64,000 nt of DNA from the NCBI GenBank assembly GCA_002163005.1, contig MAAF01000056.1, positions 21,169 to 85,168 of the forward strand. Reading direction: 5' to 3'. The stretch is from Colwellia psychrerythraea (GTDB lineage: Bacteria; Pseudomonadota; Gammaproteobacteria; Enterobacterales; Alteromonadaceae). Under the pieces are notes generated by a model, which saw only the letters and a program-made list of their open reading frames with translations, searched no databases and was not told the DNA's origin. Shown one piece after another: positions 28,674-39,576 of this stretch; the stretch's first letter is position 1, and each line of letters begins with the position of its first letter. The translations under genes and the position numbers were made by a program.

Positions 28674-29034
28674 AATCCAACTCCTTGGCTAAATAGTAGA
28701 GATATTTATATCATAGGTTAATAGTACATTAAATATAGGTGATTTTTAGCTATTAACTGTTATTTCAAGTAGTTAAATTGAATGATTTTGTATTCATCAT
28801 TATCACTGATAGTGACACCTTAAAATTACGATTAAAAACAATAACTAACATATTAAAAAACACTACCATAACAAGCGATAATTTTTCCTAGTAACGTGAA
28901 CTAACCTTTCACATTATTTTGAACAGTTACCGCAAGTTTATTGATAATTTATAAGCAAGAACACTAGTCAAGCGCCTATCGAGACTGGTAGAATCAAGCG
29001 CATTATATTTTTGAACATAAAAGAAGACATTGAG
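28674..29034. other. Intergenic region without a recognised gene
   Basis: About 360 bp of AT-rich sequence between the divergent amidohydrolase and YebC-family genes. It must hold both promoters. I see no RNA, repeat or clear operator. Confidence 0.6.
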
Positions 29035-29760
29035 ATGGGCAGAGCTTACCAAAACCGCAAATTATCTATGGCCAAAACCGCTGGGGCCAAAACTAAAGTT
29101 TACTCTAAGTACGGTAAAGCAATTTACGTTTGTGCTAAAACTGGTGGCATTGATCCCGATGGTAACCTTTCTTTACGTGGCTTAATTGACCGTGCAAAGA
29201 AAGATCAAGTTCCTACTCACGTTATCGATAACGCCATTAAAAAAGCGTCTGGTGCTGGCGGAGAAGACTTTGTTGAAGCGCGTTATGAAGGTTTTGGTCC
29301 TGGTAACTGTATGGTAATTATTGATTGCTTAACAGATAACGGTAACCGTACTATTAAAGATGTTCGTCAATGTTTCAGTAAAACTAATGCTAAAATAGGA
29401 TCTTCGGGTACTGTTTCTCACATGTTTGATCACCAAGCCGTGTTTGCCTTTAAAGGTGAAGATGATGAGAGCGTGTTAGAAAACTTAATGATGGCTGATA
29501 TTGATGTTTCAGATGTCGAATTAGAAGATGGCATTATCACTGTTTATGCTCCTCATACTGAGTTCTTTAAAATCAAAACTGAATTTGCTAATTCAATGCC
29601 TGAATTTGAATTAGAAGTTGAAGAAATCACTTGGGTTCCACAAAACTACATTGATGTAGAAGGTGAAGAAGACCTAGCAAACTTTGAGAAGTTTATTGCT
29701 ATGTTAGATGACTGTGATGATGTACAACATGTTTATCATAATGCTGAGATTAAAGACTAA
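29035..29760 (+). CDS. YebC/PmpR family protein, YeeN-like
   Basis: A 241-residue protein of the YebC/PmpR family, recently linked to translation of difficult sequences and earlier described as transcriptional regulators. The ATG at 29035 (MGRAYQNRK) is chosen because all family members begin MGR/MAG. The in-frame ATG at 29011 adds eight residues not found in the family. Diagnostic blocks are [20 protein letters not shown] and the C-terminal [11 protein letters not shown]. The sequence is closer to the YeeN branch than to YebC proper. Confidence 0.9.
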   Translation: MGRAYQNRKLSMAKTAGAKTKVYSKYGKAIYVCAKTGGIDPDGNLSLRGLIDRAKKDQVPTHVIDNAIKKASGAGGEDFVEARYEGFGPGNCMVIIDCLTDNGNRTIKDVRQCFSKTNAKIGSSGTVSHMFDHQAVFAFKGEDDESVLENLMMADIDVSDVELEDGIITVYAPHTEFFKIKTEFANSMPEFELEVEEITWVPQNYIDVEGEEDLANFEKFIAMLDDCDDVQHVYHNAEIKD

Positions 29761-29782
29761 CGTTAAACGTTTTAGCTTTAAT

Positions 29783-29813
29783 AAAAAAACCAGTACTTAG
29801 TACTGGTTTTTTT
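29783..29813 (+). terminator. Terminator of the YebC-family gene
   Basis: Stem ACCAGTAC / GTACTGGT with loop TTA, flanked by A-run and T-run, so it works on both strands. Confidence 0.92.
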
Positions 29814-29839
29814 GTGCTAAAAATTGTAAAAAAGTACCG

Positions 29840-31042
29840 TTATTGATGGTATAGCGGTAACACTTTACCACTTAAACTACCACGCCACTTTTTACCCTGT
29901 TCAATAAACAATATTTCACCATAATTGCCTTCTTTAATACTTGAATCAATGGCAATGACTCTTCCTTGATAACGGCTTTCAATCTGTTTTTGTGAGGTAT
30001 GACCAACAATTAAATTTTTAACATCAAAATGTTTAAGCAGTAAGTCAATTTCTGCAGAAGTTGCACCATTGTCTTTTGAACGAGAGCCTTTTGCACGAGA
30101 AGCCTTATCACCATCTGCTGCAAAATAGCCGCGATACCAAATAGGACCATTAGTTGTATGCAAAAATTTTGCCCAGCCTTCTCTCGGCTGCTCTAGCTCG
30201 GCTTTTATTAAACTATCTTTAAAGACTGTATTGATTTCAACCAAGCTACGCTGTTCAGTGGCTAAGCTAGGATGAAAACCACCATGAGCAAACAGCATAT
30301 TATTAACTGTGACCAATACCGGCTTACTGCGTAACCAATTACCGATAATGCTATTTTGGCTGAATAAATGTTCAAAAGGCATATTTAATTGCTTCGCCGT
30401 TTCAACATACTTAGGGTGTAAATAACGTAAATCACCATTGAGTATCATCACTTCATGGTTACCTAACGTTAAGTGAATATCACCCCCTGCTTTTTGGGCT
30501 TGTTGCTCTAAATCGTATAAAAACCATAGTATTTCAGTGACTTTGTCACCTCGATCGAAAATATCACCAGTGATAACAAAGTGCCCTTTACCAAAAGCCC
30601 AATTTTTGTTTTTATCAATTATCTTGTTATTAGTTAGTAGCTCAATCATCAAGTCATATTTTCCATGAAAATCACTTAATGCCGCAACAGGATAATCACC
30701 AGAAAATTCAAGCACTTTATTTTCAATACTAGAAAGACCATGGACAACAGCAGGCATATTACAAGCGCTCATCACCTTTGGAAAAGCACTTACAGAGACA
30801 GTTTTGCTCACCACTTTACCTTGACATAACCAGTGAGATTCTAGCTGTTGTTGCGGGTTAACAAAAACATAGGGGCCGTCATGTACCGGTGGTAATTCGG
30901 GTGCTGATACCTGTGTTAATGCCTCAGCCTTTGCTTTTTCATCGCCACTGGAAAAAGCAAAGGTTGAACTACTGCTGGCCAATAGTAACGTTGAGGTGAG
31001 AATAATCGAACGCAGGTTGATGTAAAAAGAGGAAAACATTGC
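29840..31042 (-). CDS. Shewanella-like metallophosphatase
   Basis: A 400-residue exported phosphoesterase. The start at 31042 is chosen because GGAG sits 5 bases upstream and a signal peptide follows (about 1-30). An ATG eight codons earlier (31066) lacks this. The metallophosphatase core is complete: D-x-H in SDFHGKYD, GDIFDRGD, GNHEVM, then HGG and VGHTS near the end. This is the pattern of Shewanella-like PPP phosphatases. It is likely periplasmic; the natural substrate is unknown. Confidence 0.85.
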   Translation of the reverse strand, partial: AMFSSFYINLRSIILTSTLLLASSSSTFAFSSGDEKAKAEALTQVSAPELPPVHDGPYVFVNPQQQLESHWLCQGKVVSKTVSVSAFPKVMSACNMPAVVHGLSSIENKVLEFSGDYPVAALSDFHGKYDLMIELLTNNKIIDKNKNWAFGKGHFVITGDIFDRGDKVTEILWFLYDLEQQAQKAGGDIHLTLGNHEVMILNGDLRYLHPKYVETAKQLNMPFEHLFSQNSIIGNWLRSKPVLVTVNNMLFAHGGFHPSLATEQRSLVEINTVFKDSLIKAELEQPREGWAKFLHTTNGPIWYRGYFAADGDKASRAKGSRSKDNGATSAEIDLLLKHFDVKNLIVGHTSQKQIESRYQGRVIAIDSSIKEGNYGEILFIEQGKKWRGSLSGKVLPLYHQ

Positions 31043-31125
31043 AACTCCAAAAAGTAAGGAAATCAATATACTGAATAAAAAGATAAAGTAAAACAGAAAA
31101 ATGCAGATTACAGTGGCTTGGCTAC

Positions 31126-31177
31126 ATATCCGCTCTATTTTAAGATGCAGGATTACCTCTTGAAGTAGAGCGGATAT
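31126..31177. repeat. Short hairpin relative of the 63-kb MITE
   Basis: ATATCCGCTCTA (31126-31137) and its exact complement (31166-31177) flank a 28-base centre that pairs further (TTTTAAGA with TCTTGAAG). The tips and the following AAGATGC match the end of the repeat at 63050-63313, so it looks like an internally deleted copy. Confidence 0.65.
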
Positions 31178-31190
31178 AAGAGATACGTAA

Positions 31191-31229
31191 AAAAAGCCAA
31201 CAAATATGAATCATTTGTTAGCCTTTTTA
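31191..31229 (-). terminator. Terminator of parC
   Basis: A 15-bp stem with two G-U pairs (arms 31191-31205 and 31213-31227), 7-base loop, followed on the minus strand by a T-run. It lies 50 bp beyond the parC stop. Confidence 0.85.
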
Positions 31230-31277
31230 TTATGAAATTAAAGAGAGCTACTCGTTTATGAGTACACCGTAATGGCT

Positions 31278-33587
31278 TTACTCGCTTGCTTTAGGCTCTT
31301 CATCAGCACTTTGCTCACCAGTGCTATTCACAGAACCCGATTCAATTTCTATTGCTGAAACGCGTTGTAAGCCCCTAGGTAGTTTGTTGCCACGACGACC
31401 ACGCTCACCTTTATAGTGCTCAATATCTGCCGCTTTTAGCGTAAGCTTGCGTTTTCCAGCATGCAAGGTAATTGCCGCGCCTTCTGGAATTATACAAAGT
31501 AAACTAACAAACTCCTCACGTAATTTCGATCGCGCAGAAGGGATATTGATAATTTTATTACCCTTACCTTTACTCAAAACAGGTAAGTTTTTAACCGGAA
31601 AAACTAACATACGGCCTTCGCTAGTAATAGTGAGGCAGTTATCATTTTCAATATTGTTGATGTATTGCGGCATCATCACTTTAGCGGCTTCAGGTAAGCT
31701 AATTAATGCCTTACCATTTTTATTTCTACTGACCATATCGCCAAAACTACTAACAAAACCATAACCTGCGTCACTGACTAGCAGATATTGAGCATCGTCA
31801 TCAGACATTATGCTATGGACGAAGGTTTTCCCTGTTGCAAGGTTGAAGCGTCCTGTTAATGGTTCACCTTGAGAGCGTGCTGTTGGTAAAGTATGCGCGT
31901 CCGTAGTAAAAGCACGGCCATCAGAGCCTATGAATACCACCGGGCGATTACTTCTACCTTTTGAGGCACACAAGTAACCATCACCCGCTTTATAACTCAA
32001 GCTCGTAGGATCAATATCATGACCTTTAGCACAACGGGCCCAACCTTTATCAGAAACGACAACGGTTACCGCCTCACTTGGTACTAAATCTTTTTCGGTT
32101 AATGCTTTTGATTCGCTACGTTCAACTAATTGAGAGCGACGATCATCACCATACTGCTCTGCTGCAGCAAGGATCTCTTTTTTCATCAGCGTACTCATGC
32201 GTGCTTTTGAATTAAGGATCTTCTCTAAATAATCTTGTTCAATATGTAGTTCATCTTGCTCCGCGCGAATTTTTATTTCTTCGAGCTTGGCCAGTTGACG
32301 TAGTTTAATCTCTAAAATCGAATGAGCTTGAGTATCAGATAAGGCAAAACGAGACATAAGTTCCGCTTTTGGATCATCATAGCCACGGATGATTTCAATT
32401 ACTTCATCAATATTTAGGTAAGCTACCAATAAACCATCAAGAATATGCAAGCGAGCCAAGACTTTATCTAAACGATATTGCAAACGACGACGTACCGTTT
32501 CACGACGATATTCAAGCCATTCAGATAAAATGACCAGTAAGTTCTTCACTGCAGGACGGTTATCTAAACCTATCATGTTAATGTTAACGCGATAACTTTT
32601 TTCTAAATCGGTGCTCGCAAATAAATGCTGCATTAATTGTTCTACATCAACACGGTTTGAACGTGGAATGATGACAAGGCGTACCGGGTTTTCATGATCA
32701 GATTCATCGCGAAGGTCGACTACCATAGGTAGTTTTTTCGCCGTCATTTGTCCCGCAATTTGCTCTAATATTTTACCACCCGATGCTTGATGAGGAAGTG
32801 AGGTAATGACAATATCACCCTGTTCTACATCATAAACAGCGCGCATTCTTATACTACCACGCCCTGTTTGGTAAATTTTTTCAATTTCGGCTTTCGGGGT
32901 AATAATCTCAGCATCTGTAGGATAATCAGGCCCTTTAACAAACTCAAGTAAGTCACTTACTTCTGCTTTAGGGTTTTCAATTAAATGCACACAAGCATCA
33001 GCAACTTCACGCACATTGTGTGGTGGAATATCCGTTGCCATACCGACGGCAATACCCGTAATACCGTTGAGTAAAATATGGGGTAAACGCGCAGGCAGCG
33101 TTTTTGGCTCTTGCATGGTGCCATCAAAATTTGGCTGCCAATCAACAGTGCCTTGCCCTAGCTCAGCAAGTAATACTTCACTAAAACGTGATAAGCGCGA
33201 CTCGGTATAACGCATTGCAGCAAATGATTTAGGATCATCGGGTGCTCCCCAGTTTCCTTGCCCGTCTACCAAAGGATATCGATAAGAAAAAGGTTGCGCC
33301 ATCAACACCATAGCTTCATAACAAGCACTATCACCATGGGGGTGAAACTTACCTAATACGTCACCAACAGTACGTGCTGATTTTTTATATTTAGCCGTTG
33401 CAGACAAACCAAGCTCTGACATTGCATAAACTATGCGTCTTTGCACGGGCTTTAAGCCATCACCAATATGTGGCAAAGCACGGTCCATAATTACGTACAT
33501 GGAATAGTTTAAATAAGCTTCTTCAGTAAAACGCCTTAATGGGACCTGTTCTACTCCATCAAGGCTATATTCGAGTGCATCTGACAT
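31278..33587 (-). CDS. parC: DNA topoisomerase IV subunit A
   Basis: ParC is the DNA-cleaving subunit of topoisomerase IV, which unlinks daughter chromosomes. The protein has 769 residues. The catalytic tyrosine is Y127 in [11 protein letters not shown]. The quinolone-determining region [10 protein letters not shown] keeps Ser87 and Glu91 (E. coli S80/E84), the sensitive-type residues. The C-terminal beta-pinwheel (about 495-745) is present. Unlike E. coli, parC and parE (41255-43141) are separated here by about 8 kb of unrelated genes, on the same strand. Confidence 0.97.
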   Translation of the reverse strand: MSDALEYSLDGVEQVPLRRFTEEAYLNYSMYVIMDRALPHIGDGLKPVQRRIVYAMSELGLSATAKYKKSARTVGDVLGKFHPHGDSACYEAMVLMAQPFSYRYPLVDGQGNWGAPDDPKSFAAMRYTESRLSRFSEVLLAELGQGTVDWQPNFDGTMQEPKTLPARLPHILLNGITGIAVGMATDIPPHNVREVADACVHLIENPKAEVSDLLEFVKGPDYPTDAEIITPKAEIEKIYQTGRGSIRMRAVYDVEQGDIVITSLPHQASGGKILEQIAGQMTAKKLPMVVDLRDESDHENPVRLVIIPRSNRVDVEQLMQHLFASTDLEKSYRVNINMIGLDNRPAVKNLLVILSEWLEYRRETVRRRLQYRLDKVLARLHILDGLLVAYLNIDEVIEIIRGYDDPKAELMSRFALSDTQAHSILEIKLRQLAKLEEIKIRAEQDELHIEQDYLEKILNSKARMSTLMKKEILAAAEQYGDDRRSQLVERSESKALTEKDLVPSEAVTVVVSDKGWARCAKGHDIDPTSLSYKAGDGYLCASKGRSNRPVVFIGSDGRAFTTDAHTLPTARSQGEPLTGRFNLATGKTFVHSIMSDDDAQYLLVSDAGYGFVSSFGDMVSRNKNGKALISLPEAAKVMMPQYINNIENDNCLTITSEGRMLVFPVKNLPVLSKGKGNKIINIPSARSKLREEFVSLLCIIPEGAAITLHAGKRKLTLKAADIEHYKGERGRRGNKLPRGLQRVSAIEIESGSVNSTGEQSADEEPKASE

Positions 33588-33744
33588 GAATTGATTTTCC
33601 TGATAATACGAGTCTAATTATTTTTATTCTTTAAGGTTCTGACTTTGACTAGGGTAGCCAAAAACACCTGTTCTATAGCTTATCTGATTATGACCTTAGA
33701 CAACATAGATAAAAGTAACAAAAGCTTTAATTAGAGCGTCATTC

Positions 33745-35028
33745 TTATGCTACGGCAATATTATGATAACAAACAACGGTATTTCGACCTTGCTCTTTCG
33801 CTTGATACATCGCCAAATCAGCATTATGTAATAAATCGTCAAAGCTCATTTGATTATCTGCCATTGTAGCAACACCAATACTGAAAGTTACCTTACTCTG
33901 TATCATTACAGATGAAAAATCATATTGTGCTATTTTATCATTAATACGCATAGCAATAGCTTTCGCTTTATTGCTATCAGCAAAAGGTAATAATGCAACA
34001 AACTCTTCTCCACCGAAACGAGAAAGCAAGTCACGAGAGCGCATGGTTTCTTTTACTAAATCAGATACGACCATTAATACTTCATCACCAACGTGATGGC
34101 CAAAATTGTCGTTAATTTTTTTGAAGTGATCTAAATCTAACAATAATATTGATAACTCTTCTGGCTGCTCTGTAAAGCTGGCCACCATTTGCTCACCATG
34201 TTCAAACAAAGTATTACGGTTTGCTAAACCTGTTAAGGCATCTGTTCGAGTCAAGAGGATAAGTTTATTACGTATCCTTAACTGTCTAAATAAAAGCAAA
34301 ACAAAGACAATAGCGATGCTGATAATCAGCGTGAAATTATATTGCTGCGCAGCTTTTTCATCTTGTACTTCAGCAACACGGCGAATTTTTAACTTATTTT
34401 GACTTTCCATCAAAGCGTTATTAGCTTTTTTATCCTTGACTTCAAACGACTGTTCTAAAGAAGCAATCATATTTATCCGCTTATTTTTTCGATAAATATT
34501 GTATTTTTTTAGATAAGATTTTTTTTCAAGGTAAGCTAAATCAAACTTCCCTTGCATTGCGTAATTATTAGCCAATAATAAATGAAGCTGTAAAAATACT
34601 GGTTGCGCTAACTGCTCTTCAGATATTTGGTCCGATAACTCTTTTGCCTGTTCCAAGAATGCAATAACATCGCTGCTATTGTTATGGTTGTTGATACTAT
34701 CAGTACCATGAACACTTGTATTTTCTTTTAATATAGCTTGCGCTAGCAGAAGTAAATATTGCTCTGCGGCGTTTAATGGCGCTTGAGATAACGTCAGTTG
34801 TGCTAATGCTATTTCAACTTTCTGATTATTGATACTTGCTTGCTTTAACTGCGTGAGTAAGAAGAGTAGTTCAGTATTTATAGGCAACATGGTAATTGCT
34901 GGGATATCCAATAGATTATTATTTTTGCTTTCTCCTGCTTTTAAGGCAAGTTCATTCGCCCGACACATCGATGTAAAAATCAACGTTACCAACAGTATTA
35001 TCAAAATGGCTTGACTGAGAAGCTTCAT
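33745..35028 (-). CDS. Diguanylate cyclase (GGDEF) with N-terminal sensor region
   Basis: A 427-residue membrane protein making cyclic di-GMP. The signal or anchor sequence is at about 1-23. A helical, TPR-like periplasmic region follows, then a transmembrane helix at about 230-246, then a GGDEF domain at about 262-425. The active site is GGEEF in SRFGGEEFVALLP and the inhibitory I-site RxxD (RSRD) is present five residues before it. Its ATG overlaps the stop of the upstream cyclase gene (ATGA), so the two are translationally coupled. Confidence 0.9.
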   Translation of the reverse strand: MKLLSQAILIILLVTLIFTSMCRANELALKAGESKNNNLLDIPAITMLPINTELLFLLTQLKQASINNQKVEIALAQLTLSQAPLNAAEQYLLLLAQAILKENTSVHGTDSINNHNNSSDVIAFLEQAKELSDQISEEQLAQPVFLQLHLLLANNYAMQGKFDLAYLEKKSYLKKYNIYRKNKRINMIASLEQSFEVKDKKANNALMESQNKLKIRRVAEVQDEKAAQQYNFTLIISIAIVFVLLLFRQLRIRNKLILLTRTDALTGLANRNTLFEHGEQMVASFTEQPEELSILLLDLDHFKKINDNFGHHVGDEVLMVVSDLVKETMRSRDLLSRFGGEEFVALLPFADSNKAKAIAMRINDKIAQYDFSSVMIQSKVTFSIGVATMADNQMSFDDLLHNADLAMYQAKEQGRNTVVCYHNIAVA

Positions 35029-36968
35029 TGGCCACAGATCCTATTTCTTCCCGAAGCTTTAGCTTGGTACAATTGTTCCTCAGCTCTTTTTACTAAGCTG
35101 ATTAAGTCCTTATCGTCTGTTAGGGTAGCAATCCCTATACTGACGCTAACTTTGTCAAGGAGGCTAATCTGCCATGCGTATTTATTGATACATGTGCGAA
35201 TACTCTCGCCCATTTCCATTGCCGATTCCATATTGGTTTTCGGCAAACACACCATAAACTCTTCACCACTAAAACGACCAAACACATCATTTTTTCGCAC
35301 CATATTGGCGCCTAGAAAAGCTACTTTAGCTAAAATTTTGTCGCCAATAGTATGGCCTAATTTGTCATTAATATCTTTAAAGTGATCGATATCTATCATC
35401 AATATACTCAAGTTAACTTGTTTAGCTTTTGCGAGTTTAAACACCTGTTGTGATTTGACCATTAAACTGCGTCTATTGGCTATCCCAGTAAGTGTATCAA
35501 TACTGGAGGCAACTCTCAGCTTACGTTGACTTTGAATCAATTTAACTAACACCCAAGCAAAGGCTAAAACAAGCAAAGCACTAATAATCAGATATATTCG
35601 CTGTTCTTCATTATCTAATCTTGCTTCATTGAAGCTGGCCTCATAGCGGATTTTTTGGTTGTTTAATATCTCATTTTGTTTATCTGCCTGCTCTGCTTCA
35701 AGCTGTAGACGAACTTGCGCAATGGAGCGATTATCTTCATTTTCATATAGCTTGTCTGTTAAGGCGATGACTTTAGATTTTGTTTCATAAGCTTGTTGAA
35801 ATTTTTCTTGCTTGTAAAATACCTTGGATTTGAGATTGATGATACTGACATAACCCTCTTTTTTTACCAAAGTCATTTCTTTGTGATTAGCCAATATTTT
35901 TTCAACTCGGGCTATGCTTATCAGAGCGTCATCATAGTGTCCTAATTTATATAAAACATTAGCTTCATCAAAATAAAATTTTAACTGATGGAACATCTTC
36001 TCACTGAATTGCAAATACTGTTTAGCCATCAATAGATATTCATATGCCGCGTCAGGGTTACTGTCTTCTTTTTTTAGGTGCGCCCGAGCCATGCCTGAAT
36101 AAACAGTAAACATTCTATCGCTTGGGGTATCTTTATTTGACTCTGTGATTATCGTTTTGAAAACCGTGATGGCCTGCTGATAATTTTTGTTATGAATATG
36201 ATTAAGAGCAATATTATGTAAACTGTTGTGTGCAGCTAATAACATACCTGCTTTTTTAAAGTGCAAATATGATTGTTGATAATAAGCCATGGATTGCTCA
36301 TCTTGCAGTAGATGAGCATAAACGATACCCAGTTCAGTATTAGCGGTACCTTTGAGCTCTTCATCATCAGTTTGTCCCGCAATGTTGTATGCATCATTAA
36401 GCAAGATTAAAGAGCGTTTATAGTTATCCGTTAAATAGGCAATAGCGCCTAAGTTAATAAGTCCCTCGGCAACTTGTATTTTATTGTGTAAAGTCTCCGC
36501 AACCTCCAAGCCCTTTTTATACTCTTTAGTTGCCTGGGGAATATCGCCTAAGCTCTCAAAAGCAAAACCTCTTAAATATAATAATTCACTCATTAAGATA
36601 CTTGGACTGGCAAGTTTCTTCCCTATGGAGAGTCCTTTAGTGGCCGTTTTTTTAGCTGCGCTGTATCTATTCTGTTCAATTTGTATTTCTGCGAGTAGTT
36701 TGAAATAAAGCAAGTTTTGTTCAACGGTTAGCACACTAAGCAAGTTATCAAAAGCAGTTAATTGTTTCAGGGAGAGCACTAGGTCGGTCTTTTTCAATTC
36801 TTCTACTTGCTCAGCCACTAGATTAAACTGCTTAATATCGATGCTTTCTTGGACGAAAGCAGTCGTTGAAAAAAAGAATAAGGCAATACTGAGAACAACT
36901 CGTATCGCAGGGGACGTTTTTTTAGCAAAGCACAACAAATACGAATTCCTTAATAAGCAGGTCGGCAT
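35025..36968 (-). CDS. TPR-repeat diguanylate cyclase with SGEEF active site
   Basis: A 647-residue protein. The N-terminal signal sequence (about 20-40) is followed by periplasmic TPR repeats (about 45-420), a coiled coil, a transmembrane helix near 455-475 and a GGDEF domain (about 485-645). The active-site loop reads SGEEF in GRFSGEEFMVCLP, with Ser for the first Gly, and the I-site RKND is intact. Similar variants can still be active. It forms an overlapping pair with the second cyclase (35025-35028). TPR domains suggest control by a partner protein or peptide. Confidence 0.88.
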   Translation of the reverse strand: MPTCLLRNSYLLCFAKKTSPAIRVVLSIALFFFSTTAFVQESIDIKQFNLVAEQVEELKKTDLVLSLKQLTAFDNLLSVLTVEQNLLYFKLLAEIQIEQNRYSAAKKTATKGLSIGKKLASPSILMSELLYLRGFAFESLGDIPQATKEYKKGLEVAETLHNKIQVAEGLINLGAIAYLTDNYKRSLILLNDAYNIAGQTDDEELKGTANTELGIVYAHLLQDEQSMAYYQQSYLHFKKAGMLLAAHNSLHNIALNHIHNKNYQQAITVFKTIITESNKDTPSDRMFTVYSGMARAHLKKEDSNPDAAYEYLLMAKQYLQFSEKMFHQLKFYFDEANVLYKLGHYDDALISIARVEKILANHKEMTLVKKEGYVSIINLKSKVFYKQEKFQQAYETKSKVIALTDKLYENEDNRSIAQVRLQLEAEQADKQNEILNNQKIRYEASFNEARLDNEEQRIYLIISALLVLAFAWVLVKLIQSQRKLRVASSIDTLTGIANRRSLMVKSQQVFKLAKAKQVNLSILMIDIDHFKDINDKLGHTIGDKILAKVAFLGANMVRKNDVFGRFSGEEFMVCLPKTNMESAMEMGESIRTCINKYAWQISLLDKVSVSIGIATLTDDKDLISLVKRAEEQLYQAKASGRNRICGQ

Positions 36969-37028
36969 ATACAGATAAAGGCAGTATAAAACGAATTAGC
37001 CCGAGAGTTAAACCTGAACTTATAGTAG

Positions 37029-38261
37029 TTATGCTATTTTTCGAACAAAGTAACTGGCTAGTGACGTCAATATTAGCGCAAACAACATGCAGACTAACAA
37101 ACCAAATTGCTGATAAATAATACCTGAGAGTATGGTGCCAAGTAACCTGCCCATGGCATTGGCCATATAATAAAACCCTACATCTATAGAGACTCCATCC
37201 TCTCTAGCAAGAGCAATAATAAGATAACTATGCAGTGATGAATTAATCGCAAAAGCAGCACCAAATATAAATAGTCCAATGACTAATACTTCATTACTTT
37301 GCGGATAAAGGTAGATAGCAAAACATAAAAGCAGCGTTACTAACACAAGTAATACTGACCAAAGCGTTACTTGCTGGTGTGAGGTTCTTTCGACCTTGCC
37401 AGTAAAAAAGGGGATGATTTTTGGAGCCTTGGCTTGAATGATGCCATAGATGATAATCCAACACGCGAGAAAAGTACCTACTGCTTGGTGTTGCCATTGT
37501 AATTGACTTGCCAAATAAACAGGCAAAGCAATAACAAACCAAACATCACGACCTGCAAACAGGAACAAACGCGCTGCAGATAAATAATTTAATGAGGCAT
37601 TATTTGAAAATAACTGGCTAAATTTTGCTTTATAACTAGTTTTACCTATATCACCTCGCAACATAGGGTAAGTACTCAAAGCAACAATGGTTAACGCCAT
37701 TGCCATTAATAATACAGCAACTTGAAAGTCAAAAGTAGTGAGCAATAAACCACCTAGAAAAAATCCGACACCTTTCAGGGTGTTTTTTGAGCCAGTGAGT
37801 AACGCCACCCAAGTGAATAGTTTACTTTGTGCCTCTTCGCTATTTACCTTGGCTAGCAGTAATTTTATGCTCGACTTAGCACTCATTTTATTCAGATCTT
37901 TAGCGATACCCGACAGTGCTTGAGCAAACATGACATAAACAACACTTAAATATTCGCTTGGCAGTGCTAACATCAGTAAGGCTAAAACTTGAATAACGAT
38001 ACCTATTAGCATGGTTTTATTTAAACCAATACGTGCACCAAGCCAGCCACCAACAAGATTAGTAACAACACCAAAGACTTCATAAAGTATGAATAATGTC
38101 GCTAACGCAAAGGGGCTATAACCTAACCGGTAAAAGTACAGCAATACCAACATACGCAATGCGCCATCGGTCAGCGTAAATGCCCAATAGTTAGCGGTAA
38201 TTGCGATGTATTTTTTTACCGGTTTCGGCAAAGAACTAAAGGAAGCCAAACTATGACTCAT
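37029..38261 (-). CDS. arsJ: ArsJ, organoarsenical efflux permease (MFS)
   Basis: A 410-residue MFS transporter with 12 predicted helices. The N-terminus, with [20 protein letters not shown], matches ArsJ. ArsJ exports 1-arseno-3-phosphoglycerate, which is made by an associated GAPDH from arsenate and glyceraldehyde-3-phosphate. That GAPDH gene lies immediately upstream and overlaps by 11 bp. This gives arsenate resistance by the ArsJ/GAPDH route. No arsR, arsC or arsB gene is beside it. Confidence 0.85.
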   Translation of the reverse strand: MSHSLASFSSLPKPVKKYIAITANYWAFTLTDGALRMLVLLYFYRLGYSPFALATLFILYEVFGVVTNLVGGWLGARIGLNKTMLIGIVIQVLALLMLALPSEYLSVVYVMFAQALSGIAKDLNKMSAKSSIKLLLAKVNSEEAQSKLFTWVALLTGSKNTLKGVGFFLGGLLLTTFDFQVAVLLMAMALTIVALSTYPMLRGDIGKTSYKAKFSQLFSNNASLNYLSAARLFLFAGRDVWFVIALPVYLASQLQWQHQAVGTFLACWIIIYGIIQAKAPKIIPFFTGKVERTSHQQVTLWSVLLVLVTLLLCFAIYLYPQSNEVLVIGLFIFGAAFAINSSLHSYLIIALAREDGVSIDVGFYYMANAMGRLLGTILSGIIYQQFGLLVCMLFALILTSLASYFVRKIA

Positions 38262-39405
38262 TAAGCCCGGTTTTATTAAACTTTACTGTAGTAACTTTAG
38301 TTATTGTGGGTTCGGTGGCCTTGCCTTCGGCACTATTGACTTCAGTGCTAATGTCTTCGGTATTTTTGACAGCGGTAACAATGCTTAAACTGTTTGCCAG
38401 TAATTTCATTAACTCCGCAGTGCGATTAGCATAACCCCACTCATTGTCATACCATAAATACATTTTCAGTTGGCTGCCATTAATCACCATTGTTGATAAG
38501 GCATCTACGACACATGATCTGGCATCGGTTTTATAGTCAACCGATACTAAGGGCTTAGTTTCATAGCCCAAAATCCCCTTGAGTTCACCTTTCGCTGCAT
38601 CAGACATCAACTGATTTATCTCTTCAACGCTGACATCACGCTTCATCTCAAAAACACAATCAGTTAATGAAGCGTTTGCAAGAGGCACCCTTACGGCATG
38701 ACCATTTAATTTCCCTTTTAATTCAGGGAAAATATCTGTTATCGCTTTGGCTGAACCTGTCGTAGTTGGGATAAGAGATTGACCACAAGCCCGTGCGCGA
38801 CGTAAATCTTTGTGCGGGGCATCTAAAATGGTTTGAGTGTTGGTAATATCATGAATGGTAGTCATACTGCCATGTTTTATACCGACAGACTCTTGCAATA
38901 CTTTAACGACAGGGGCCAAACAATTAGTAGTACATGAAGCGCCAGTGACAATGCTATGCTCATTAACCTGATACAAGTGCTGATTAACGCCCATAACGAT
39001 ATTTACTATATCGCTGTCTGATCCATCATCTGCCAATTTCATCGGCGCTGTAACAAGTACTTTTTTTACACCTTGAGTAAAATAAGTCTGTAGTTTTTCT
39101 TTATCACGCATCACTCCCGATGCTTCAATTACAAGGTCACATCCAGACCAATCTGTTTCAGCTATATCACAATTCTGGCTTACTGTTAAAGAACTGCCTT
39201 CAATATGTATTAACTTGTTTTCAGCTGTAGCTTCGTTTTGCCAACGGCCATGAATAGAGTCAAAGTTTAACAAGTGAGCTAAGGTAGGTGCATCGCCAGC
39301 GGGGTCATTAATATGAACAAACTCCACCTCAGGCCAATGCCATGCAGCGCGTAAAATCAATCTTCCCATACGACCAAAGCCGTTTATACCTACTTTTATT
39401 GTCAT
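38251..39405 (-). CDS. ArsJ-associated glyceraldehyde-3-phosphate dehydrogenase
   Basis: A 384-residue GAPDH. The NAD fold starts [11 protein letters not shown]. The catalytic Cys158 is in [10 protein letters not shown], the partner His is in the TGSAKA region, and the canonical end [11 protein letters not shown] lies near 320. Residues about 341-384 form a Thr/Glu/Lys-rich tail that ordinary GAPDHs lack; it is in frame and ends within the arsJ overlap. Together with ArsJ it turns arsenate into an exportable organoarsenical. A housekeeping glycolytic role is less likely given the overlap. Confidence 0.85.
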   Translation of the reverse strand: MTIKVGINGFGRMGRLILRAAWHWPEVEFVHINDPAGDAPTLAHLLNFDSIHGRWQNEATAENKLIHIEGSSLTVSQNCDIAETDWSGCDLVIEASGVMRDKEKLQTYFTQGVKKVLVTAPMKLADDGSDSDIVNIVMGVNQHLYQVNEHSIVTGASCTTNCLAPVVKVLQESVGIKHGSMTTIHDITNTQTILDAPHKDLRRARACGQSLIPTTTGSAKAITDIFPELKGKLNGHAVRVPLANASLTDCVFEMKRDVSVEEINQLMSDAAKGELKGILGYETKPLVSVDYKTDARSCVVDALSTMVINGSQLKMYLWYDNEWGYANRTAELMKLLANSLSIVTAVKNTEDISTEVNSAEGKATEPTITKVTTVKFNKTGLNES

Positions 39406-39471
39406 TTGTTCAACTCTTATTTTATCTATTTTGTAGTGGTGATATGCCGATATTGCTAATACTTAAAAACA

Positions 39472-39499
39472 TAAAAAAATCCTCCATAAAAGAGGATTT
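39472..39499 (-). terminator. Terminator after the YibH-like gene
   Basis: Stem AAATCCTC / GAGGATTT with a 7-base loop, followed on the minus strand by a T-run. It separates the HlyD unit from the GAPDH-arsJ unit, which then needs its own promoter within 39406-39471. Confidence 0.82.
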
Positions 39500-39576
39500 C
39501 CTAAGTTAACTATATTACAAGTTTGTGACAGATTAATGACAAAAATTAATCATTATCGTTTTGTCAGACCCTAAAA

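Noticed and set aside
38251..39405. Housekeeping glycolytic GAPDH
   Set aside because: The overlap with arsJ makes the ArsJ-associated role more likely, although the enzyme reaction is of the same type.
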